A DNA stretch of 64,000 nucleotides from Synechococcus sp. M44_DOE_062 (GTDB taxonomy: Bacteria > Cyanobacteriota > Cyanobacteriia > Thermostichales > Thermostichaceae), in NCBI GenBank assembly GCA_015295985.1, contig DVDX01000001.1, positions 24,656 to 88,655 on the forward strand. The letters run 5' to 3'. The position numbers and the translations under genes were made by a program. The notes beneath the pieces were generated by a model. It saw only the letters and a program-made list of their open reading frames with translations, was not told where the DNA came from and searched no databases. Shown here in pieces: positions 57,583 to 64,000 of the stretch (position 1 is its first letter; each line of letters starts with the position of its first letter).

Positions 57583-58047
57583 TCACCGTTCCTTGAGTTC
57601 CCGCTGAATCTCCCGCCGGGTTTGCCGCTCTTTGATGGCTTGTCGCTTGTCGTGGAGCTTTTTGCCGCGGGCCACGCCCAGATGGGCTTTGATCCAGCCA
57701 CGGTTGAGTACCAGCTTGAGGGGAACCACGGTCAGGCCCTTTTGTTCCACCAAGCCCCGTAGGCGATCGATCTCGCGGCGGTGCAGCAGCAATTTGCGGC
57801 GGCGGGTGGGGTCGTGGTTAAACACTTTGCTGGCGGTGTCATGGGGGGAGATGTGCAGGTTGTGCAGCCAAGCTTCTCCATCCCGAAAGAGGGCAAAAGC
57901 ATCTTGTAGGTTGGCTTTGCCTGCTCGTATGGATTTCACCTCCGTGCCGGTCAGTTGGATCCCGGCCTCATAGGTCTCCAAGATGTCGTACTCGAAGCGG
58001 GCACGACGGTTGTCAACCAGGGTTTTGACGTTGGGATCCACAGCCAT
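57583..58047 (-). CDS. smpB: SsrA-binding protein SmpB
   Basis: Small basic RNA-binding protein (154 residues) that delivers tmRNA to stalled ribosomes. Conserved [22 protein letters not shown] near the N terminus, [13 protein letters not shown], and the basic C-terminal tail [22 protein letters not shown], all intact. Start ATG 58047. The tmRNA gene itself is not in the window. Confidence 0.96.
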   Translation of the reverse strand: MAVDPNVKTLVDNRRARFEYDILETYEAGIQLTGTEVKSIRAGKANLQDAFALFRDGEAWLHNLHISPHDTASKVFNHDPTRRRKLLLHRREIDRLRGLVEQKGLTVVPLKLVLNRGWIKAHLGVARGKKLHDKRQAIKERQTRREIQRELKER

Positions 58048-58080
58048 AAGCTTTCAGTAGAGCTTCGTCCTCCAGAGGGC

Positions 58081-59460
58081 CTAACGAGAGGTTAGGGATC
58101 CCTCCAATTTTCGCACCGCCCGCCCTACCAAGCGCTCGGACTTGCCGCGCCAGCGAAAGCGAATGGGGGTACCGGTAAAGTCCAGGTTTTGTCGGAAGTG
58201 CTTTTCTAGGAAACGGCGGTAATTATCCTTGAACAAATCGGGATCGTTGACAAACAAAACAAAGGTGGGGGGCCGCTCCGCCACTTGGGTGCCGTAGTAG
58301 ATTTTGCCCTGCTTGCCCTGGCGGTTGGCGGGGGGTGATTGCCAGGCAAGAGCATCCTGGAGCACTTCGTTGACCACGGCGGTGGGAACCCGTTTGCGGT
58401 GGGCAGCCACCACAGTATTCACCTGCTCAAAGATTTTGTGGGTGCGTTGCCCGGTGAGGGCGCTGACGAAGAGGAGCGGTGCCCATTCGATAAAGTAAAG
58501 CCTGTCGCGAATCTCGCGGGTAAAGTCGTTGAGGGTATAGGTATCTTTGTTTTCTACTGCATCCCACTTGTTGACCACGATGATACAGGCGCGGCCTTCT
58601 TCTTCAATGCGGCTGGCCAGCTTTTGATCCTGTTCGGTAACTCCCTCCAAAGCATCAATCACCAGCAGCACTGCATCCGAGCGCTGGATGGCCTTGAAGG
58701 CCCGGTTGATGCTGAAGAACTCGATTCCGTACTCCACGCGGTTTTTTTTGCGGATCCCGGCAGTATCGATGAGGCGATAGGGCTGTCCTTCCCAGGTGAC
58801 CATGGTGTCGATGGCATCACGGGTGGTGCCGGAAATGGGGCTGACGATGGCTCGCTCGGATCCCACCAGGCGATTGAGCAGGCTGGATTTGCCCACGTTG
58901 GGCCGCCCCACAATCGAGACGGCAATGGGATCCGGCTCACCTACCGTTTCTTCGGTCACTTCGGGCAAGTGAGCCAGCACCGCCTCCAACAGCTCGGCTA
59001 CCCCATTGCCATGAATGCCGGAACAGGGGATCGGATCCCCCAGCCCCAGCTCCCAAAAGGCCGCCGCCTGAGCCAGGCCCATCTGCGCCGACTCGCACTT
59101 GTTTACAGCCACCACCACCGGCAGGGGTTGTTTGCGCAGCCAATCGGCCACTTCTGCATCGGCGGGTGTCAGTCCCTCTCGGCCATCCACCACAAAGATC
59201 ACGGCTTGGGCCTCGGCCATGGCTGCCATCGCTTGCTGGCGAATGTGGGGCAGAAATTCGCTGTCATCCCCGAAAACCAAGCCGCCGGTATCCACCACCC
59301 GCAAGCGGCGCCCATTCCATTCCACCTCCTGGTACAGGCGATCCCGGGTCACCCCAGGCTCATCGTGCACAATGGCCGAACGTACCCCCGCCATGCGGTT
59401 GACGAGGGTGGATTTGCCCACGTTGGGGCGACCCACAATAGCCACAAGTGGTAGGGGCAC
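58081..59460 (-). CDS. der: Ribosome assembly GTPase Der (EngA)
   Basis: Double-GTPase protein needed for 50S subunit maturation. The 459-residue product has two G domains (G1 [14 protein letters not shown] and [17 protein letters not shown]3 DTGGLVF and [13 protein letters not shown]4 NKCE and NKWD) and a C-terminal KH-like domain with [18 protein letters not shown]. Start ATG 59460. It lies 33 bp upstream of smpB on the same strand, so they may be one transcript. Confidence 0.96.
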   Translation of the reverse strand: MPLPLVAIVGRPNVGKSTLVNRMAGVRSAIVHDEPGVTRDRLYQEVEWNGRRLRVVDTGGLVFGDDSEFLPHIRQQAMAAMAEAQAVIFVVDGREGLTPADAEVADWLRKQPLPVVVAVNKCESAQMGLAQAAAFWELGLGDPIPCSGIHGNGVAELLEAVLAHLPEVTEETVGEPDPIAVSIVGRPNVGKSSLLNRLVGSERAIVSPISGTTRDAIDTMVTWEGQPYRLIDTAGIRKKNRVEYGIEFFSINRAFKAIQRSDAVLLVIDALEGVTEQDQKLASRIEEEGRACIIVVNKWDAVENKDTYTLNDFTREIRDRLYFIEWAPLLFVSALTGQRTHKIFEQVNTVVAAHRKRVPTAVVNEVLQDALAWQSPPANRQGKQGKIYYGTQVAERPPTFVLFVNDPDLFKDNYRRFLEKHFRQNLDFTGTPIRFRWRGKSERLVGRAVRKLEGSLTSR

Positions 59461-59627
59461 TGTTCGGCTCGTCGATAACTTGGGATGAGATATCTATCCT
59501 AGCCGTTCCGGATCCCGGATGCCCAAACCTGCCGATCTCGATCATTGCTTTGGATGCAGGTCTGGCGGTAAGTTAGGTAGTTATCCCCACAGTCAAACAC
59601 CGGCTGCGCCCCTTCCCCATCCTTGCT

Positions 59628-60824
59628 ATGAACCGTGCCCTCATCCCCGCCCAACGGCTGAACAAGCTGCCTGCCTATGTCTTTGCCCGGTTGGATGAGC
59701 TGAAGGCCTGCGCCCGCCAGCAGGGGTTGGATTTGATCGATCTGGGCATGGGCAACCCCGATGGTCCCACCCCACAGCCGGTGGTGGAGGCAGCCCAGGC
59801 AGCCATTGCGGATCCCACCCACCACGGCTACCCGCCCTTTGAGGGCACGGCCAGTTTTCGCCAGGCAATTACGGATTGGTATTGGCGTCGCTATGGGGTG
59901 GAGCTGGATCCCAATGGGGAGGCGCTGCCTCTGCTGGGATCCAAAGAGGGGCTGACCCATCTGGCTTTGGCCTATGTGGATCCCGGGGATCTGGTGTTGG
60001 TGCCCAGCCCTGCCTATCCGGCCCATTTTCGCGGCCCCATGATTGCGGGGGGGCAGATCTACCCGATGATGCTGCGACCGGAGAAGGGGTGGCTGATTGA
60101 CTTGCAGGAAATACCGCCGGAAGTGGCTCAGCAGGCGCGGGTGCTGTATTTCAACTACCCCAACAACCCAACAGCTGCGGTGGCGCCCCGCTCTTTTTTT
60201 GAGGAAGTGGTGGGGTTTGCCCGCCGCTACAATCTCATCCTGGTGCACGACCTGTGCTACGCCGAGCTGTCTTTTGATGGCTACCGGCCCACCAGCCTGC
60301 TGCAGATCCCAGGGGCCAAGGACTTGGCAGTGGAGTTCCATACCCTTTCCAAAACCTACAACATGGCCGGTTGGCGGGTGGGATTTGTGGTGGGCAATCG
60401 CCAGATCATCCAAAGCCTGCGCACTCTAAAAACCAATCTCGACTACGGCATTTTCGGTGCCATCCAAAAGGCTGCCGAAGCCGCCCTGCGACTGCCGGAT
60501 AGCTATCTGCAGCAGGTGCAGGAACGCTACCGCTGCCGTCGCGACTATTTGATTGGCCGCTTGGCGGAACTGGGCTGGCAGATCCCACCGACTCAGGCGA
60601 CGATGTATCTTTGGATCCCTACTCCTCGCACTGCTGATGGCACCCCTGAGGGATCCACAGAGTTTGCCCTGCGGGTTTTGGAGTCCACCGGCGTGGTGGT
60701 GACTCCCGGCAATGCTTTTGGAGAAGGGGGAGAAGGCTATGTGCGGATTAGCTTGATTGCCGACTGCGAGCGCCTGGGTCAGGCCATTGATCGCTGGGCG
60801 GAAGCCGGGATCCGCTACTGCTGA
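59628..60824 (+). CDS. PLP-dependent class I/II aminotransferase
   Basis: A 398-residue fold-type I aminotransferase. The substrate-binding N terminus (RLNKLPAYVFARLDE) and DLGMGNPDGPTP precede the PLP site: Asn in NYPNNPTAA, Asp in VHDLCYAEL, and the Schiff-base Lys in HTLSKTYNMAGWRVGF. This sequence resembles AlaC/DapL-type aminotransferases and may act on glutamate with pyruvate or LL-diaminopimelate, but the exact specificity is uncertain. Start ATG 59628. Confidence 0.88.
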   Translation: MNRALIPAQRLNKLPAYVFARLDELKACARQQGLDLIDLGMGNPDGPTPQPVVEAAQAAIADPTHHGYPPFEGTASFRQAITDWYWRRYGVELDPNGEALPLLGSKEGLTHLALAYVDPGDLVLVPSPAYPAHFRGPMIAGGQIYPMMLRPEKGWLIDLQEIPPEVAQQARVLYFNYPNNPTAAVAPRSFFEEVVGFARRYNLILVHDLCYAELSFDGYRPTSLLQIPGAKDLAVEFHTLSKTYNMAGWRVGFVVGNRQIIQSLRTLKTNLDYGIFGAIQKAAEAALRLPDSYLQQVQERYRCRRDYLIGRLAELGWQIPPTQATMYLWIPTPRTADGTPEGSTEFALRVLESTGVVVTPGNAFGEGGEGYVRISLIADCERLGQAIDRWAEAGIRYC

Positions 60825-60982
60825 TCCATAGGATGAAGGAACCGTGAGGATCCCTTCTGGCAAGGAGATTTAGATCAAGATCAATAGCCATTCTCGATCC
60901 TCCATCACCCCCGGCCCCTCTCTCAGGGGGAGCTAGGGATCAACGCGACAAACCCTTTGATTGGCTACTTGAAGTGACCACG

Positions 60983-61090
60983 TATGGTCGTTTCAGGTTA
61001 GGGTGAGACGCCTGCGCCACTGAGAAAAGCCCTATAGACCCGTGCCTTCAAAGTTTTAGGGTGGTTGCAGTGTCCTGGCTTGAATCGAAA
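60983..61090. repeat. Dispersed repeat R2, copy 2
   Basis: Shares TTTCAGGTTAGGGTGAGACG and the following 80 bp of ordered conserved blocks with 36706-36832. It lies between the convergent aminotransferase and bciB genes, so it is downstream of both. Confidence 0.65.
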
Positions 61091-61102
61091 TGACTGTAAT
61101 TC

Positions 61103-62311
61103 TCAGTCCTTGGGAAGTTGATACTGCTCCACAATGCGCCGGGCAAAGGGGGGCACATGTTGCTCTAGCTTGCGCGGATAGTGGCGGCGCACATAGAGAT
61201 AGTTACGGGTGAAGTGGGAATCGATGGAAAAACGGGCGTATTCCAAACCGCGTGGCCCAAACCGCTCGATGACCGCCCCCATGATCTGGGCCAGCCACAT
61301 CGGTAGGGTCAGGGCTCGGTCATAGGCTGGGATCCCCTGTTGCACCGCCGCCCGCCGGGATCCCTGGGAGATCACCGGTTGGGTTTCCAGCTCTTCCCAA
61401 ACCAAGTCCAACAGCTCTCGCCCCCGCTGGTTGCGCACCAATAGCCATTGCCAGCCCAGAGGGGATCCCATATAGCCCACCACCAAGTCCGCCAGAGCAT
61501 TCACATAGTCAAAACAACTGAGGCAAGAGGGGGCAAACACATCCTTTAATTCCTTGGTTTTAAGACCGAAGAAAGGCACCTTCTCGACTGAGCCATCTAC
61601 GTGCTTGAAGTGAATACGAAAATCCTGCATAAACTCGTAATGCACCACTGTTTCTGGGGAGCGGCTGGTGGTTTCTAGAAATTTTTGCAGCCCGGCGCGG
61701 CTGACATTGTCCACACAAGGCGTGCCCAACACATACAGCTTCTCTAGGCCCAGTTTTTTTTCCACAGCCCGCAAAGCTTGGATTTGGCAGCCCACCCCGA
61801 TCACCAACAGGCGCTTAAGGCCACTCTGCTCCACCTGCTCCAGCACCGACAAATTGGGGGACAGGGTTGGTTTATTGACCCGCGCCGCCAAGACTGCTTC
61901 GGGGGTACGCGCCAAGATGGGCCGGGGCTGGAAACGATCCTGAGCATCCGCCTGCACGCACACCACCCCTTCCACCAAACCCGTGGTAAGGGCCTTCATG
62001 CCAATGCTGCTGACAATGCCCGTCCACTGGGCACCAGGGATCGGATCCCGTTTGCGGGCCGTAAACATTGCCTCGTAGACACCGAAGTAATCGGTATCGG
62101 TGACGGCGAGGGATCCTGAGCGCAGGGATTCCCGGGATCGCCCGTGGGTCTGTTCTTCTAATTGGGTCAGTTGCTGGTTCAAGAACGCACAGGCTTCTTT
62201 GACCTGGGCCACGTAGCGGGTATCGCAAAGGCCGCACTGGCTGCACAGCTCCTTGGCCGGATAGTGGCCGGAACGGATGGGCCGGGCTGGACGTGGTGAA
62301 CGGGATCCCAT
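61103..62311 (-). CDS. bciB: Ferredoxin-dependent divinyl (proto)chlorophyllide 8-vinyl reductase BciB
   Basis: Iron-sulfur flavoprotein reducing the C8 vinyl group of divinyl (proto)chlorophyllide in chlorophyll synthesis. The 402-residue product shows the N-terminal Cys-rich motif CSQCGLCDTRY, the F420-hydrogenase-beta-type fold with VIGVGCQIQALR and VLGTPCVDNVSR, and the second cluster-binding FAPSCLSCFDYVNALADL, matching the BciB/Slr1923 type rather than the BciA (NADPH) type. Start ATG 62311. Confidence 0.93.
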   Translation of the reverse strand: MGSRSPRPARPIRSGHYPAKELCSQCGLCDTRYVAQVKEACAFLNQQLTQLEEQTHGRSRESLRSGSLAVTDTDYFGVYEAMFTARKRDPIPGAQWTGIVSSIGMKALTTGLVEGVVCVQADAQDRFQPRPILARTPEAVLAARVNKPTLSPNLSVLEQVEQSGLKRLLVIGVGCQIQALRAVEKKLGLEKLYVLGTPCVDNVSRAGLQKFLETTSRSPETVVHYEFMQDFRIHFKHVDGSVEKVPFFGLKTKELKDVFAPSCLSCFDYVNALADLVVGYMGSPLGWQWLLVRNQRGRELLDLVWEELETQPVISQGSRRAAVQQGIPAYDRALTLPMWLAQIMGAVIERFGPRGLEYARFSIDSHFTRNYLYVRRHYPRKLEQHVPPFARRIVEQYQLPKD

Positions 62312-62465
62312 GATCTCTGCTTACTGGGTCTTTCGAGGCTTTCGATTTGATCTCTTTTTGATCTCTTGAAGATGCAGGCACCCTTTTCAGTTTGCGGCCA
62401 AAACGGCAGACAGCGGCAAAAACTTCAAGGATCCCTGGCCTAAGGAGGGCAAAATCTCGGAGCCT

Positions 62466-63071
62466 CTATGAATCGCTGTAGCGTTCTTCTGCCCAGGGTT
62501 CACCGCGCATGTGGTAGCCGTTGCGCTCCCAAAAGCCCGGCTGATCTTGGGGGAGAAACTCCAGGCCGCTGATCCATTTGGCACTTTTCCAGGCGTATAG
62601 GTGAGGGATCAAAGTGCGCACCGGCCCACCGTGATCCACCGGGAGCGGCTGTCCCTCCAAAGTGTGAACCAGGTAGTTTTCGGGGCGAATGAACTCCTCC
62701 AGAGTCAGGTTGGTGGTGTAGCCGCCATAACAGTGTTGCATCACTGCTTTGGCTTCAGGGTCAATGGATACCAACTGCAACACGTCCGGGATCCGCACCC
62801 CTGTCCAAGTCACATCCAACTTTGACCAGCGGGTAACACAATGAAAATCGGCGGTGAACGTATGCTGGGGCAAGGCCAGCAGATCCTCCCAGGTGAGGAC
62901 TACCTCTTGTTCCACAGATCCCCAAATGCGCAGCCGCCATTCTTCTGGCCGGATCACCGGCGTATCGCCGTAGGTGAGCACCGGAAAGCCTCGCGCCAAA
63001 TGCTGCCCAGGGGGTAGCCGACCCGACAAGGGATCCCCTCCTGCCAATTTTTGAAAAAACTTGCCCACCAT
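62466..63071 (-). CDS. Sulfite-oxidase-like molybdopterin enzyme
   Basis: A 201-residue protein from ATG 63071 (ATG 63089 six codons upstream is possible). Sulfite oxidase fold with the Mo-ligating Cys in FHCVTRWS, and QHCYGGYTTNLTLEEF, DHGGPVRTLIPHLYAWKSAKW that bind the pterin. It lacks the dimerisation and haem domains, as in the YedY-like and cyanobacterial short members. No Tat or Sec signal is evident, so it may be cytoplasmic. Substrate unknown. Confidence 0.85.
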   Translation of the reverse strand: MVGKFFQKLAGGDPLSGRLPPGQHLARGFPVLTYGDTPVIRPEEWRLRIWGSVEQEVVLTWEDLLALPQHTFTADFHCVTRWSKLDVTWTGVRIPDVLQLVSIDPEAKAVMQHCYGGYTTNLTLEEFIRPENYLVHTLEGQPLPVDHGGPVRTLIPHLYAWKSAKWISGLEFLPQDQPGFWERNGYHMRGEPWAEERYSDS

Positions 63072-63162
63072 GGTTACTCTGCTTTGCAAGCGCTGCTACC
63101 ACCCTATCTCCAATCGCGCTGAGGAGATAGAGTTCTTACGCCGTCAAGAGGGACGGTGGAAA

Positions 63163-63801
63163 TTACAACGGTTTTTTGCCCAGACCACTTTCTATTGCCC
63201 AGCGGGCCAGTTCTGTGCGGTTGTGCAGGCCGGTTTTGCCCAGCATGTTGCTGACATGGCTTTCGACGGTGCGCTGGCTCACCCCAAGAGTTTCGGCAAT
63301 CTCGCGGTTGGACATGCCTCTGGCCACGTACTGGATGACCTTGGTTTCTGTTGGCGTCAGCTCAACTTCCCGATCCAGTTTCATGATGGGTTGAATGCCC
63401 GCACTTTGCATTTGTAACAGGCGCTCCGTATGTTTGAGAGAAGACTCCACCTGCGCCACCAATTCTTCTGGCTCAAAGGGCTTGACCATGTAAACATCTG
63501 CCCCTGTGGTCAGGCCGCGCACCCGGTCTGCCGTTTGCCCACGCGCCGACAGAAAAATCACGGGGATCCAGTCCGTCGCACTGTTGGAGCGAATGGTTTC
63601 CACAAAGGTATAGCCATCCATCTCCGGCATCATCACATCGCAGATAATCAAGTCCGGCGTGAAATGGCGCATCGCTTCCAACCCCTCCAGACCGTTGCTT
63701 GCCGCCACCACTTCGTAGCCGCGAAACTCCAGGTAATCCTTAGCCAGAAGGATTAAGTTCGGATCGTCATCGATGAGCAACAGTCGCTTTGGGTTGTCCA
63801 C
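63163..63801 (-). CDS. NarL/FixJ-family response regulator
   Basis: A 212-residue regulator with a receiver domain (phospho-Asp in LIICDVMMPEMDGYTF, conserved Thr/Ser and Lys in FLSARGQ and VKPFEPEE) and a C-terminal LuxR-type HTH (LTPTETKVIQYVARGMSNREIAETLGVSQRTVESHV is abbreviated here as LTPTETKVIQYVARG and QRTVESHVSNML). It resembles the Ycf29 type widely found in cyanobacteria and red-algal plastids, but the exact orthology is uncertain. No kinase is adjacent. Confidence 0.85.
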   Translation of the reverse strand: MDNPKRLLLIDDDPNLILLAKDYLEFRGYEVVAASNGLEGLEAMRHFTPDLIICDVMMPEMDGYTFVETIRSNSATDWIPVIFLSARGQTADRVRGLTTGADVYMVKPFEPEELVAQVESSLKHTERLLQMQSAGIQPIMKLDREVELTPTETKVIQYVARGMSNREIAETLGVSQRTVESHVSNMLGKTGLHNRTELARWAIESGLGKKPL

Positions 63802-63808
63802 AGCTCAC

Positions 63809-63851
63809 CTTTTGAGTGCTAACTTTTGAGTGCTAAAAAGTTGGGTGCTAA
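63809..63851. repeat. Direct repeats upstream of the NarL-type regulator
   Basis: CTTTTGAGTGCTAA occurs at 63809-63822 and 63823-63836, then a diverged copy (AAAGTTGGGTGCTAA, 63837-63851). The phase of 14-15 bp suggests a candidate regulator-binding array, since it begins 8 bp before the start codon. Confidence 0.6.
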
Positions 63852-64000
63852 GAAGCTCTAGGGAAAAAACACAGCCTCCCCTGCTTTGAGGATCTTCACC
63901 GCAGGAAAATAACCCATGAGTGCCCCGTTCTTGTTTGCCCGATCAGGCAGCAGTCCGTGATAACTGTGCCTTACCCCTAGAGCCTAGGATATCACATATG

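Noticed and set aside
63809..63851. CIRCE operator for HrcA
   Set aside because: CIRCE is an inverted repeat (TTAGCACTC-N9-GAGTGCTAA). Here the GAGTGCTAA copies are direct repeats, so they cannot form the operator.

Overview
The window is cyanobacterial. It carries photosystem II genes (psbV, a second psbV-like cytochrome, ycf48 and the membrane-anchored rubredoxin rubA), ntcA, the chlorophyll-biosynthesis enzyme bciB and a CruA/CruP-type carotenoid flavoprotein. The DNA is GC-rich and studded with the palindrome GGGATCCC, often several per kb. From memory, this octamer takes the place of the usual cyanobacterial HIP1 palindrome in the hot-spring Synechococcus A/B' lineage (Yellowstone). The tandem psbV-psbV2 pair also fits thermophilic cyanobacteria. 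The strain assignment is inference.

Layout. 1-9.5 kb: rubA-ycf48-murG (minus), an FHA protein, tpiA (TTG start with a strong Shine-Dalgarno), treY, a probably frameshifted small gene, an M48 protease and a PfkB kinase. 9.5-24 kb: ABC exporter, PAS-GAF-PAS-GGDEF protein, a secreted Ig-like protein, proS, infB, ylxR, an HD-GYP response regulator, then about 1.1 kb without genes that holds a terminator and a transposon-end-like structured repeat. 24-30 kb: psbV/psbV2, a DUF4384-like protein, an AT-rich island encoding a membrane coiled-coil protein and a PD-(D/E)XK nuclease in one frame split by a single TAG, an M61 peptidase, and ntcA behind a textbook NtcA promoter. 30-46 kb: eno, prolyl oligopeptidase, treZ, cruP, a DUF1537 kinase, phoU, an RNase II/R-type exonuclease, clpB. 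46-64 kb: DsrE-like protein, pyrC, tRNA-Arg(CCU), prepilin, an orphan molybdo-flavoprotein FAD subunit, a SpoIID-like protein, era, Rieske oxygenase, GST, BMP-type solute-binding protein, smpB, der, an aminotransferase, bciB, a sulfite-oxidase-like protein and a NarL-type response regulator.

Functional themes. There is much translation and RNA quality control (infB, ylxR, proS, era, der, smpB, the exonuclease, one tRNA). TreY and TreZ, which together turn glucan ends into trehalose, are both present but about 27 kb apart. Cyclic-di-GMP synthesis (GGDEF) and breakdown (HD-GYP) are each represented. Nitrogen (ntcA) and phosphate (phoU) regulators are present.

Non-coding structure is the most unusual part. 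Three copies of a 260-400 bp hairpin-rich element resemble the right end/guide-RNA region of IS200/IS605 tnpB elements but have no transposase; two of them supply the stop codons of clpB and the Rieske gene. A family of roughly 24-bp GC-rich repeats has entered coding sequence (infB, cruP, era). A separate repeat of 110-125 bp occurs twice (36.7 and 61.0 kb). The best candidate for an undescribed system is the amber-split membrane coiled-coil/nuclease locus at 26.3-27.6 kb.
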